Assembly (NCBI RefSeq): GCF_900099905.1
Contig: NZ_FNEE01000020.1
Span: 41,253-105,252 of the forward strand
Length of the DNA: 64,000 nt
DNA from: Mesorhizobium muleiense
GTDB lineage: Bacteria > Pseudomonadota > Alphaproteobacteria > Rhizobiales > Rhizobiaceae
Direction: 5' to 3'
Below are positions 8,594 through 17,042 of the stretch, in pieces (the stretch's first letter is position 1; each line of letters starts with the position of its first letter). The position numbers were made by a program, and so were the translations under genes. The notes beneath the pieces were generated by a model that had not been told where the DNA came from, made no database searches, and saw only the letters and a list, made by a program, of their open reading frames with translations.

Positions 8594-9452
8594 TTCCGTT
8601 CGACACCCTGATGTTGTCCCTTGAGCCGCGCATATAGCCGCGCGGCGACGCCCCCAGCATGCGCTTGAACATGGTGATGAAGGCCGGCACGCTGTCATAG
8701 CCGAGATCGAGCGCTACCCTTGTGATCGGCTCGCCGTCCGCCAGCCTCGGCAAGGCCGCGAACAGGCAGGCCTGCTGGCGCCATGTCGACAACGACAATC
8801 CGGTCTGGCGATGAAAGGCGCGGGTGAAGGAACGCCTGCTCATGCCGACAATATCGGCCCATTCGTCGATCGTCGCGTGCGGCGAGGGTGCTGCGACGAA
8901 GCGCCGGCACAGTGCCGCAAGCCTTGGATCCGAAGGAAAAGGCAGGCCGAGCGGCCGTTCCGGCAGGTTCGGGATTTCGTGCAGCAGCAGGCTCATGATC
9001 AGCCCGCCGCGCCCCTCAAGCTCGGCGCCCTGCGGCAGCTTTTCCGATTCCACGATCAGGCTGTGCATCAGATCGGTGATGCCGACGACGCGTAAGCCAT
9101 CCGGCAGCCCGGCAATGGCGTCCGGCATCACATAGACCGAGCGCATGCTGACGTCGCCAAGCATCTCGACGGAATGCTCGGTGCCGGCGGGTATCCACAT
9201 CGCATGATCGGGCGGCACCATCCAGCGCCCATGCCGCGTCGTCACCAGCACGACGCCGACAAGCGCATGCAGCAATTGACTGCGGCTGTGACGGTGCTGC
9301 GGAACGTGGTAGCCGTCGGGAAATTCGGTCGGCAGGGCCACCGCCGGCCCGACAGCCTGCTCCAGCCATTGCCAGCGGCGCAACAGCCCGAGATCGGTGA
9401 ACTGGCCGAGATCGGTGTCGCCCGCTTTGAAGATTTCTTTGCCATGCGGCAT
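8586..9452 (-). CDS. AraC-family regulator with N-terminal cupin
   Basis: The 288-residue protein has an N-terminal cupin-like sensor domain (HVPQHRHSRSQLLHAL near 49, then WIPAGTEHSVEML) and a C-terminal AraC double helix-turn-helix (IDEWADIVGMSRRSFTRAFHRQTG, then ITRVALDLGYDSVPAFITMFKRMLGASPRGY). The layout resembles NimR/YeaM regulators, which control an adjacent divergent MFS exporter. The same arrangement is seen here with the MFS gene at 9572. Direct repeats just upstream of the start suggest autoregulation. Confidence 0.9.
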   Translation of the reverse strand: MPHGKEIFKAGDTDLGQFTDLGLLRRWQWLEQAVGPAVALPTEFPDGYHVPQHRHSRSQLLHALVGVVLVTTRHGRWMVPPDHAMWIPAGTEHSVEMLGDVSMRSVYVMPDAIAGLPDGLRVVGITDLMHSLIVESEKLPQGAELEGRGGLIMSLLLHEIPNLPERPLGLPFPSDPRLAALCRRFVAAPSPHATIDEWADIVGMSRRSFTRAFHRQTGLSLSTWRQQACLFAALPRLADGEPITRVALDLGYDSVPAFITMFKRMLGASPRGYMRGSRDNIRVSNGSA

Positions 9453-9455
9453 TGG

Positions 9456-9485
9456 CTATTGGCCCACTCGCGAAACTATTGGACC
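9456..9485. promoter_or_regulatory. Direct repeat, probable AraC-type operator
   Basis: Two copies of CTATTGG(C/A)CC begin at 9456 and 9476, 20 bases apart, which is about two helical turns. AraC-family proteins typically bind two direct half-sites on one face of DNA at about this spacing. The pair lies four bases from the regulator's start codon and about 90 bases from the divergent MFS gene, so binding could control both. Confidence 0.6.
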
Positions 9486-9571
9486 AAACCACGAAAGAAG
9501 TCGCCCGGCAAGTAACTTATAAGGCAGCGGGGCCATAAGGGCCGCCTGCGGGAGCGTCCGCCAAAAAGACC

Positions 9572-10834
9572 ATGGAGCCTGCGTTGACTGATACGACAGC
9601 CACCTCCGCCGCCACGCCGGCGACGGCCAGCCACACTTCGGCGCAAGCGACGGCCTTCACCGTCATCCTTGCGGTGAGCTTCTGCCATTGTGTCAACGAC
9701 ATCATGCAGTCGCTGCTGTCGGCCATCTATCCGCTGCTGAAGGACAATTACCGTCTCGATTTCTGGCAGATCGGCCTTTTGACCTTCACCTTCCAGGTGA
9801 CGGCGTCATTGCTGCAGCCGCTGATCGGCATGGTCACCGACAAGCGGCCGATGCCCTATTCGCTGCCCTACGGCATGGCGTCCTCGCTGATCGGCCTGGT
9901 CGTGCTGGCCTATGCCGGACACTACTGGCTGCTGCTGATCGGCGCGTCGCTGATCGGCATTGGCTCGGCGATCTTCCACCCGGAATCCTCGCGCATCGCC
10001 CGCTTCGCCTCGGGCGGCAGGTTCGGCCTGGCGCAATCGCTGTTCCAGGTCGGCGGCAATCTCGGCCAGGCCATCGGGCCGCTGCTCGCCGCCTTCATCG
10101 TCGTGCCGTTCGGCCAGACCAGCATAGCGTGGTTCGCCGCCGGATCGCTGATCGGCATCATCGTGCTGTGGCGGGTCGGCGGCTGGTACAGCCGGCTGCG
10201 CGCCTCGCTCGCCAACCGCAAGGCGGCAGGCTTCGTCTCGCCCTTCCCGCGCCGCAAGGTGATGAGCGCGCTGGCGGTGCTGACCTTGCTGGTGCTGACA
10301 AAAAACGCCTACGTTGCCAGCCTCGCCAGTTACTACACCTTCTACGCCATCGATAAATTCGGCGTTTCGGTGCAGATGTCGCAGGTCATGCTGTTCCTGT
10401 TCCTCGGCGCCTCGGCGCTGGGCATCCTGCTCGGCGGCCCGTTCGGCGACCGCTACGGACAGAAGCCGATGATCTGGTTCTCGATCGTCGGCGTGCTGCC
10501 GTTTACGCTGGCCCTGCCCTACGCCAATTTCGAATGGACGATGATCCTGACCGTGCTGATCGGCCTGATCCTGTCCTCGGCCTTCTCGAACATCGTCGTC
10601 TTCGCCCAGGAACTGGTGCCCGGCCGCGTCGGCATGATCGCCGGCATCTTCTTCGGCTTCGCCTTCGGCATGGGCGGCATAGCCGCCGCTGTGCTCGGCG
10701 TCGTCGCCGACATGAAAGGCATCGACTTCGTCTTTCAGATCTGCTCGTATTTGCCGCTGCTCGGGCTGCTGACGGTTTTTCTTCCCAATATGAGGCAAGC
10801 CAGGAAGATCGAGGAGGAGACCCCGATCGGGTGA
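9572..10834 (+). CDS. MFS efflux transporter, Fsr (fosmidomycin resistance)-like
   Basis: This 420-residue inner-membrane protein has about twelve hydrophobic segments. Fsr-like features include SFCHCVNDIMQSLLSAIYP in the first helix, GMVTDKRPMP in the 2-3 loop and a GIGSAIFHPESSRIAR segment. Related exporters remove fosmidomycin and other small drugs; the substrate here is unknown. A 34-residue Thr/Ala-rich cytoplasmic N-terminus precedes the first helix. It is divergent from the AraC-type regulator and probably under its control. Confidence 0.88.
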   Translation: MEPALTDTTATSAATPATASHTSAQATAFTVILAVSFCHCVNDIMQSLLSAIYPLLKDNYRLDFWQIGLLTFTFQVTASLLQPLIGMVTDKRPMPYSLPYGMASSLIGLVVLAYAGHYWLLLIGASLIGIGSAIFHPESSRIARFASGGRFGLAQSLFQVGGNLGQAIGPLLAAFIVVPFGQTSIAWFAAGSLIGIIVLWRVGGWYSRLRASLANRKAAGFVSPFPRRKVMSALAVLTLLVLTKNAYVASLASYYTFYAIDKFGVSVQMSQVMLFLFLGASALGILLGGPFGDRYGQKPMIWFSIVGVLPFTLALPYANFEWTMILTVLIGLILSSAFSNIVVFAQELVPGRVGMIAGIFFGFAFGMGGIAAAVLGVVADMKGIDFVFQICSYLPLLGLLTVFLPNMRQARKIEEETPIG

Positions 10835-10965
10835 GGCTTGAGTTGGATTTCGGCCTTAAAGCTGGGCTGTCATTGCTCTCAGGAGCCGGCTTCGGTCTGG
10901 CGAGATTGTGACCGGAGTGCCCAGCGATATTCGGGCGTGCCCGGCGACGCCGGCTTCGGCTTCTG

Positions 10966-11643
10966 TCAGCCGCTTTCGTAGTTCATGCTGTCGACATCAA
11001 GGCTTGGGGTCAGCCACTCGGGAAAGCCGCCTTCGAACCGGCGTGAGGCCCAGCCTCGCGCCCTCAGGATTGCCAGCGCGTCAGCAGAAAGAACGCACTG
11101 GACACCACGACAATAGGCGACGATGACCTTCTGTCGTGGAAGCTCCGCAAGTCGTTCTTCCAACTCACCCACGGGAATGTTGATCGCACCCGGCAAATGC
11201 CCGGCCGCGTATTCCTCTTGCGGCCGGACGTCGAGCAGCACGACTTCGTCGTCCCGCATGCGACGCACCAGTTCCTCGCGCGAGATGCTCTCCAGCCTGT
11301 CCGGCCGGCTCATAGTGTCATCGATAAGCTCGCGGATTTGCTCGCGCCTGTGGTTCGCAAGGCTGCGCAGGGCCCCAAGCACGTTTTCGATTGGACCATC
11401 GGCCAAACGATAAAGCACGCGTTTCCCGTCTCGCCGGGTCTGCACCAAGCCGGCCCGCTTGAGCTGTTGAAGATGCTGCGAGGTGTTGGCCATGGCGATG
11501 CCGGAAAGTTGCGTCAGCTGCTCCACGGCCAGTTCGCCGTCGGCTATGTGGCGCAGAAGAACCAGCCGGTGTGCATGCCCCAGCGTGCGGGCGAGATCGG
11601 CTATTTCGTCAAAGATCGGATGATGGACATCTGCGTTTTTCAT
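10966..11643 (-). CDS. ArsR-type repressor fused to a rhodanese domain
   Basis: The 225-residue protein joins an N-terminal winged-helix ArsR/SmtB domain (LARTLGHAHRLVLLRHI, then GIAMANTSQHLQQLKRAGLV, about residues 10-95) to a C-terminal rhodanese domain (about 115-215) with LLDVRPQEEYAAGHLPGAINIP and active-site loop YCRGVQC. Such fusions are thought to sense sulfur, redox or metal signals through the rhodanese cysteine. The start at 11643 has only a weak ribosome site. It is divergent from the DUF2938-like gene with a palindromic operator between them. Confidence 0.9.
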   Translation of the reverse strand: MKNADVHHPIFDEIADLARTLGHAHRLVLLRHIADGELAVEQLTQLSGIAMANTSQHLQQLKRAGLVQTRRDGKRVLYRLADGPIENVLGALRSLANHRREQIRELIDDTMSRPDRLESISREELVRRMRDDEVVLLDVRPQEEYAAGHLPGAINIPVGELEERLAELPRQKVIVAYCRGVQCVLSADALAILRARGWASRRFEGGFPEWLTPSLDVDSMNYESG

Positions 11644-11669
11644 ATCGCATGGTACAATAATCAAACGAT

Positions 11670-11687
11670 CAATCAATACATTGATTG
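11670..11687. promoter_or_regulatory. Perfect palindrome, probable ArsR-family operator
   Basis: Eight-base arms CAATCAAT and ATTGATTG flank a two-base centre. The site lies in the AT-rich spacer between the ArsR-rhodanese gene (start 11643) and the divergent membrane-protein gene (start 11754). ArsR-family repressors bind such AT-rich palindromes, so the site likely controls both genes. Confidence 0.72.
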
Positions 11688-11753
11688 TTTTATTTGAAGC
11701 GGCTAGTGTCCGGCGCCCGTGACAGGAAGCATGGACAAGGCAGGAGCAAAAAA

Positions 11754-12257
11754 ATGAACGAGCAGTTGGAGTTCGTTGTCCGCGCAGCCGCGATCGGAAC
11801 GGGGGCGACGGCGGTGATGGATCTTTGGGGATTGTTTCTGAAACGAACGTTGGCGATTCCGCCGCTTGATTATGCTTGGGTCGGCCGCTGGATCGGCCAC
11901 TTTCCGCGAGGACGTTTCGCACATGCGAATATCGCGCAGGCGCCCCGAATTCGCGGCGAAACGCCTGTTGGCTGGGTCGCGCATTACACGATCGGCATCG
12001 TCTTTGCTGCATTGCTGATGGCAGTATGGGGCCTCGACTGGGCACGAGACCCGACATTGCTTCCCGCCCTTGTTGTCGGCATGTCCACTGTCGTTGCCCC
12101 GTTTTTCATAATGCAGCCAGCCTTTGGAGCCGGAATTGCAGCCTCGAAAACGCACAATCCGAGCACCGCGCGTCTGCGCGGCCTCATCACTCATCTGTCC
12201 TTCGGCGTCGGGCTGTATGCCGCTGCGTTGTTTTCCGCACACCTGTTCCCGATCTGA
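11754..12257 (+). CDS. DUF2938-like small membrane protein
   Basis: The 167-residue product has about four hydrophobic segments, with GTGATAVMDLWGLFLKR at the N-terminus and GWVAHYTIGIVFAALLMAVWGLDW in the middle, which fits the DUF2938 family of uncharacterised inner-membrane proteins. The ATG at 11754 follows CAGGAG. Its job is unknown, but divergence from an ArsR-rhodanese repressor suggests expression during sulfide, persulfide, metal or related stress. Confidence 0.78.
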   Translation: MNEQLEFVVRAAAIGTGATAVMDLWGLFLKRTLAIPPLDYAWVGRWIGHFPRGRFAHANIAQAPRIRGETPVGWVAHYTIGIVFAALLMAVWGLDWARDPTLLPALVVGMSTVVAPFFIMQPAFGAGIAASKTHNPSTARLRGLITHLSFGVGLYAAALFSAHLFPI

Positions 12258-12575
12258 TACTGGTCGATTGCGGTCGGCTTTCAGGACACAACCCCAATAT
12301 TTTGCAAATGCGGGAGCAAGCACGAATTCAAAAGCGAGACACTGCCCACCCGCGTTCGCCACCCGCCTTTGGCTTGCACCCCGCCCCACCTTCCGCTATA
12401 GAGCCGCCACCCGCGTAGACACCCTTGGAGGCAACGCGGCGGAAGGCTGTCCGGCCTCACGTGATCCCAAAAAGATTTTGGACCAGATCATGTAAGGCCA
12501 TGACGGCTTTCGACGTTTACGGCCCAGGCATCTCGCCGGCCGCGAACGCTCCAGAACAACGCGAAAGGAAATGCC
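12258..12575. other. Intergenic region upstream of rplY
   Basis: No gene is supported here. It contains a degenerate copy of the GATC/GATC palindrome (12459-12493) and the leader of rplY. The Shine-Dalgarno GAAAGGAA lies just before the rplY start. No structured ribosomal-protein leader could be recognised by eye. Confidence 0.45.
12459..12493. repeat. Degenerate GATC...GATC palindromic repeat
   Basis: ACGTGATC (12459-12466) and GATCATGT (12486-12493) bracket CCAAAAAGATTTTGG, giving an imperfect long palindrome. It resembles the longer copies at 19367 and 36092, with several differences. Confidence 0.5.
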
Positions 12576-13217
12576 ATGAGCCAAGCTTCTTACGAGCTCA
12601 AGGCCGAAGCGCGCGAACAGGTCGGTAAGGGGTCCGCCCGTGCAGTTCGCCGCAACGGTAAAGTGCCTGCAGTAATCTACGGCGACAAGCAGCCTCCCCT
12701 GGCGATTGCGCTGACCTACAAGGACATCTACTACAAGATCCATGGCGGCGGGTTCCTGACCACGATCGCCACGATCGATGTCGACGGCAAGAAGATCCAG
12801 GTCCTGCCGAAAGACTACCAGCTCGACCCTGTCAAGGATTTTCCAGTCCATGTCGACTTCCTGCGCATCGGCAAGGACACCGAAGTCAATGTCGACGTGC
12901 CGGTCCACTTCATCAACGAGGACAAGTCGCCCGGCATCAAGCGCGGCGGCGTGCTCAACATCGTGCGTCACGAGGTCGAGTTCCACTGCCCGGCCAATGC
13001 GATCCCGGAATTCATCACCGTCGATCTCACCGGCACCGATATCGGCGATTCGATCCACATCTCGGCGGTCAAGCTGCCGGCCGGCGTCAAGCCGGTGATC
13101 TCCGACCGCGACTTCACCGTCGCGACCATTGCCGGCTCCGCGGCGATGAAGCCGGAGGCGGAAGAGACGGTCGAAGCGGCTGAACCCGAAGCGGCTCCTG
13201 CCGACGAAGAGAAGTAA
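12576..13217 (+). CDS. rplY: 50S ribosomal protein L25/Ctc
   Basis: The product binds 5S rRNA in the large subunit. At 213 residues it is the long Ctc/TL5 form: an N-terminal L25 domain (KGSARAVRRNGKVPAVIYGD near 18-37, VHVDFLRI near 91) plus a C-terminal beta domain and an acidic Glu/Ala-rich tail. The ATG has a good AAAGGAA site. pth follows after 22 bases, the usual rplY-pth pairing. Confidence 0.97.
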   Translation: MSQASYELKAEAREQVGKGSARAVRRNGKVPAVIYGDKQPPLAIALTYKDIYYKIHGGGFLTTIATIDVDGKKIQVLPKDYQLDPVKDFPVHVDFLRIGKDTEVNVDVPVHFINEDKSPGIKRGGVLNIVRHEVEFHCPANAIPEFITVDLTGTDIGDSIHISAVKLPAGVKPVISDRDFTVATIAGSAAMKPEAEETVEAAEPEAAPADEEK

Positions 13218-13239
13218 TCCTTTCCGCTCGGAGGTGACG

Positions 13240-13965
13240 ATGCTGCTGTTTGCAGGCCTCGGCAATCCGGGCGCGAAATACGCCAACAATCGGCACAATG
13301 TCGGCTTCATGGCGGCGGACGCAATCGCCCGCCGCCATTCCTTTTCGCCCTGGTCGAAAAAGTTCCAGGGCCTGATCGCCGAAGGCACGCTTGCCGGCGA
13401 GAAAATCGTCCTGATCAAGCCGCAGACCTTCATGAACCTGTCCGGCCAGTCGGTCGGCGAGGCCCTGCGCTTTTACAAGCTTGACGCTTCGGCGCTGACC
13501 GTCTTTTATGACGAGATCGACCTTGCCGCGGGCAAGGTGCGGGTCAAGGTCGGCGGCGGTTCCGGTGGCCACAACGGTATCCGCTCGATAGACCAGCATG
13601 TCGGCAAGGATTTCCGCCGTGTGCGCATTGGCGTCAGCCACCCTGGCGTCAAGGAAATGGTGCATGGCCATGTGCTTGGCGATTTCGCCAAAGCCGACCG
13701 CGAGTGGCTGGACGTGCTGCTCGACACCATCGCCGACGATGCCGGACTGCTTGCCAAGGGCGACGACAATTCCTTCATGAATCGCGTGACGCTGGCCTTG
13801 CGCGACAAGCTCACGCCGACGGGCGACGACGACCGCCCACCACCCAAGGCGCCGAAAGCACAAAGCCACGTTCGCCAGGCGCGGCCGCAGCAGCCGGCAG
13901 CCAAGCTGCCCGAAACCGGCCCGATGGCCGCCGTGCTGAAGAAGCTGTTTGGCGGCAAGGATTGA
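13240..13965 (+). CDS. pth: Peptidyl-tRNA hydrolase
   Basis: Pth recycles peptidyl-tRNAs that drop off ribosomes. The 241-residue protein carries the catalytic His in NNRHNVGF, the TFMNLSGQSV segment and the FYDEIDLA aspartate. A Pro/Lys/Gln-rich extension of about 45 residues at the C-terminus exceeds the E. coli enzyme and is common in rhizobial copies. The ATG at 13240 follows GGAGG; an in-frame GTG six bases earlier is less likely. Confidence 0.96.
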   Translation: MLLFAGLGNPGAKYANNRHNVGFMAADAIARRHSFSPWSKKFQGLIAEGTLAGEKIVLIKPQTFMNLSGQSVGEALRFYKLDASALTVFYDEIDLAAGKVRVKVGGGSGGHNGIRSIDQHVGKDFRRVRIGVSHPGVKEMVHGHVLGDFAKADREWLDVLLDTIADDAGLLAKGDDNSFMNRVTLALRDKLTPTGDDDRPPPKAPKAQSHVRQARPQQPAAKLPETGPMAAVLKKLFGGKD

Positions 13966-14062
13966 GCCTGGCCACGGATCGGGGCTGCAGGGCTTGACGT
14001 TCGTCACCCGTTTCGCCCATAGCCCTCATCAAATTACGATTTCCCGATAGGACCGGATAAAA

Positions 14063-15166
14063 ATGGGTTTCAAATGCGGCATCGTTGGCTTGCCCAACGT
14101 CGGCAAGTCGACGCTTTTCAACGCGCTGACCAGAACGGCGGCGGCGCAGGCCGCCAACTATCCGTTCTGCACCATCGAACCGAACACCGGCGAAGTGGCG
14201 GTGCCCGACCCGCGCCTGCAAAAAATCGCGGCGATCGGCAAGTCGAAGGAGATCATCCCGACCCGCATCTCGTTCGTCGACATCGCCGGCCTGGTGCGCG
14301 GCGCCTCGAAAGGCGAAGGGCTGGGCAACCAGTTCCTGGCCAATATCCGCGAGGTCGACGCCATCGTCCATGTGCTGCGCTGCTTCGAGGATGACGACAT
14401 CACCCATGTCGAGGGCCGCATCGATCCCGTCGCCGACGCCGAAACCGTCGAGACCGAGCTGATGCTCGCCGATCTCGACAGCCTCGAGCGCCGCATCGTG
14501 CAGTTCCGCAAGCGCGCTTCCGGCAAGGACAAGGAGGCGCTGACCGTGCTTCCGATGATGGAAGCCGCCCTTGAACTCCTGCAGGCCGGCAAGCCGGCCC
14601 GCATCCTGCTCAAAAATATCTCCGCGGAGGATCTGCGCATCCTGCAGGGGCTGAACCTGCTGACATCGCACCCCGTGCTCTATGTCTGCAATGTCGCCGA
14701 GGCCGATGCTGCCACCGGCAACGCACACACCAAAGCGGTCGAACAGATGGCTGCCGCGCAGGGCGCCCGCACCGTGGTGATTTCGGCGGCGATCGAAGCC
14801 GAGGTCGCGCAGCTCAGCGACGAAGAGGAAATGGAATTTTTGGCGACCCTGGGGCTCGACGAGCCCGGCCTGAACAAGGTCATCCGCGCCGGCTACGAGC
14901 TGTTGCAGCTCATCACCTATTTCACCGTCGGGCCGAAGGAGACGCGCGCCTGGACCGTGCACAAGGGCGCCAAGGCGCCACAGGCGGCAGGCGTCATCCA
15001 CACCGATTTCGAGCGCGGCTTCATCCGCGCCCAGACCATCGCCTACAACGACTTCGTCACGCTGGGCGGCGAAGTCGCGGCCAAGGAAGCCGGCAAGGCG
15101 CGCGACGAAGGCAAGGAGTATGTCGTCCAGGACGGCGACATCATGCTGTTCAAGTTCAACACCTGA
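14063..15166 (+). CDS. ychF: YchF/OLA1-type P-loop ATPase
   Basis: This 367-residue TRAFAC GTPase-family protein has the G1 loop GLPNVGKS at about residues 8-15, NYPFCTIEPNTG and DIAGLVRGA in G3. The usual NKxD is replaced by NVAE, the change that gives YchF its ATP preference. A coiled coil lies in the middle and a TGS domain at the C-terminus. YchF binds ribosomes and modulates oxidative and translational stress responses. It lies 97 bases downstream of pth, as in many bacteria. Confidence 0.96.
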   Translation: MGFKCGIVGLPNVGKSTLFNALTRTAAAQAANYPFCTIEPNTGEVAVPDPRLQKIAAIGKSKEIIPTRISFVDIAGLVRGASKGEGLGNQFLANIREVDAIVHVLRCFEDDDITHVEGRIDPVADAETVETELMLADLDSLERRIVQFRKRASGKDKEALTVLPMMEAALELLQAGKPARILLKNISAEDLRILQGLNLLTSHPVLYVCNVAEADAATGNAHTKAVEQMAAAQGARTVVISAAIEAEVAQLSDEEEMEFLATLGLDEPGLNKVIRAGYELLQLITYFTVGPKETRAWTVHKGAKAPQAAGVIHTDFERGFIRAQTIAYNDFVTLGGEVAAKEAGKARDEGKEYVVQDGDIMLFKFNT

Positions 15167-15199
15167 GCCGACCGACGGCGCCTTCTTCCTTCTCTGGTG

Positions 15200-15268
15200 C
15201 CAAGCTGGAACACCCCTCATCCGACCTCGATTCGCGAGGCCACCTTCTCCCACAACAAGGGGAGAAGG
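15200..15268. repeat. Single-sided copy of the CCTTCTCCC/GGGAGAAGG repeat family
   Basis: The segment CCAAGCTGG...CACCCCTCATCCGACCTC...CACCTTCTCCCACAA...GGGGAGAAGG matches half of the fuller copies at 17516-17660 and 56213-56412. It lies in the ychF-corA spacer just after the ychF stop. Confidence 0.7.
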
Positions 15269-15425
15269 AAGAGACTGCACGGGCCTTTCCACCCGGCTTG
15301 ACTGCCCGCAACGCCCGGTCTAAGGGGCGTCTGCACCGGCCCTGCTTTCGTCGAAAGCGCGTGCAATCCGAAACGACGCGCCCGCTCCAACCTATCCTTT
15401 TGGCCTCAGCAAGGGAGACCCGGCG

Positions 15426-16400
15426 ATGATCAAGGCATTCGTCGTGGACAATGATCGCCTGCGCCTTGCCGACGATCTCCTGGCAAACAGCGACCAGGTC
15501 GTCTGGGCCGACCTTGTGAGCCCGACAAAGGAAGAGGAAGCGGCCATCGAGGCCTGGCTCGGCGTTGCCATTCCGACGCGCGAGGAGATGGAGGAGATCG
15601 AGATTTCGAGCCGCCTCTATGTCGAGGACGGCGCCTATTTCATGACCGCCATTCTGCCGGCCCAGACCGAGGCCGACGATCCCCTGATGTCGCCAGTCAC
15701 CTTCGTGCTGGCCGGCAACAGGCTGATCACGGTGCGCTACCACGAACCGAAGGCCTTCAAGACGTTTCCGCAGCGTGCCGAGAAGGTGGCGACCGGCTGC
15801 ACCAGCGGCGACACCATCCTGATCGGCCTGCTGGAGGCGATCGTCGACCGCCTCGCCGACATTCTGGAGCGCGCCGGCCGCGACATCGAGACGATCTCGC
15901 GCGACATCTTCCAGCCAAGTTCGACCAAGGCGTCGAAGCGCAATCGCGATTTTCAGGAATTGCTGAAAGCCATCGGCCGCAAGGAGGACATCGCCTCCTC
16001 GATCCGCGACAGCCTGATCTCGCTGCAGCGGCTCGCCGGCTTCCTCACCCACGCCTCGACCCAGACCAAGATGAGCAAGGACATCCGCGCGCGCATCAAG
16101 ACCTTGTCGCGCGATGTGCTGTCGCTCGCCGACCACGCCACCTTCCTGTCGCAGAAGATCAACTTCCTGCTCGACGCGACGCTCGGCATGATCTCGATCG
16201 AGCAGAACGCCATCATCAAGATCTTCTCCGTCGCCGCGGTCATCTTCCTGCCGCCGACGCTGGTCGCTTCGATCTACGGCATGAATTTCAATGTCATGCC
16301 CGAACTGACCTGGAGCTTCGGCTATCCTTTCGCCATCGGCTTGATGATCCTCTCGGCGATCCTGCCCTTCTGGTATTTCCGCCGCCGCGGCTGGTTGTAG
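15426..16400 (+). CDS. corA: CorA-family magnesium/divalent cation channel
   Basis: The 324-residue protein has a long cytoplasmic N-terminal domain with helical stretches and two C-terminal transmembrane helices. The diagnostic pore motif YGMNF follows the first helix, and the protein ends in a basic RRRG tail. CorA pentamers import Mg2+ and sometimes Co2+ or Ni2+. The gene stands alone behind a repeat-containing spacer. Confidence 0.94.
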   Translation: MIKAFVVDNDRLRLADDLLANSDQVVWADLVSPTKEEEAAIEAWLGVAIPTREEMEEIEISSRLYVEDGAYFMTAILPAQTEADDPLMSPVTFVLAGNRLITVRYHEPKAFKTFPQRAEKVATGCTSGDTILIGLLEAIVDRLADILERAGRDIETISRDIFQPSSTKASKRNRDFQELLKAIGRKEDIASSIRDSLISLQRLAGFLTHASTQTKMSKDIRARIKTLSRDVLSLADHATFLSQKINFLLDATLGMISIEQNAIIKIFSVAAVIFLPPTLVASIYGMNFNVMPELTWSFGYPFAIGLMILSAILPFWYFRRRGWL

Positions 16401-16526
16401 AGGCTCGGAGCTTCCATTCCCGTTGAGCGTGATGGCCTGGCGCACCAGAAATGACTTGACCGCCCCGCCTGCATCCGGGAAACCCGATCCGTGGCGATCG
16501 TACAATCTTGAACCGGATTCCAGACC

Positions 16527-17042
16527 ATGACCGGAAAGAACGCAAAGACCTCGGCCCATGAAAAGACTGGGGCCCATGAAAAGACCTGGGCCTATGAGGA
16601 TTTCGTCGAGGGCGCATCGCTCGACCTCGGCACGAAGCTGGTGAGTGCGGCCGAGATCGTCGAATTCGCGCAAGAGTTCGATGCGCAGCCAATGCATCTC
16701 GACGAGGCGGCGGGCAGGGCCAGCATCCTTGGCGGGCTGGCGGCCTCCGGCTGGCACACCTGCGCGATGTTCATGCGCATGCTGTGCGACGCTTTCCTGC
16801 TGGACTCGACCTCGCAGGGCGCGCCTGGTGTCGACCAGGTCCGGTGGAAGCGGCCGGTGCTGGCCGGCGACATCTTGAGCGGCAGCACCACCGTCCTTGC
16901 CAAGCGTCTGTCCAGGTCCAAGCCGCAGCTCGGTCTCGTCACTTTGCGCAGCGAGCTTTTCAACCAGCGTGGCGAAGGCGTCTTCGAACTCGAGAACACG
17001 GTCATGTTCCTCGCCCGTGATGCCGCACAGGGCCGCTCATGA
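16527..17042 (+). CDS. MaoC-type hotdog hydratase, first of a pair
   Basis: The 171-residue protein is a single MaoC (hydratase 2) domain. The catalytic D-x4-H appears as FDAQPMHLD, and GGLAASGWHTCAMFMRM follows. Such enzymes hydrate enoyl-CoA thioesters. The N-terminus carries a short tandem repeat (AHEKTG, AHEKTW) caused by an 18-19 base duplication at 16553-16589. It overlaps the next MaoC gene by four bases, so the two probably form a heteromer or act on related substrates. Confidence 0.88.
   Translation: MTGKNAKTSAHEKTGAHEKTWAYEDFVEGASLDLGTKLVSAAEIVEFAQEFDAQPMHLDEAAGRASILGGLAASGWHTCAMFMRMLCDAFLLDSTSQGAPGVDQVRWKRPVLAGDILSGSTTVLAKRLSRSKPQLGLVTLRSELFNQRGEGVFELENTVMFLARDAAQGRS
16553..16589. 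repeat. 18-19 base tandem duplication in the 5' end of a MaoC gene
   Basis: GGCCCATGAAAAGACTGG (16553-16570) is followed by a near-identical unit with one extra base (16571-16589). It repeats the AHEKT residues near the N-terminus. The frame stays open, so the duplication only lengthens the leader. Confidence 0.75.
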
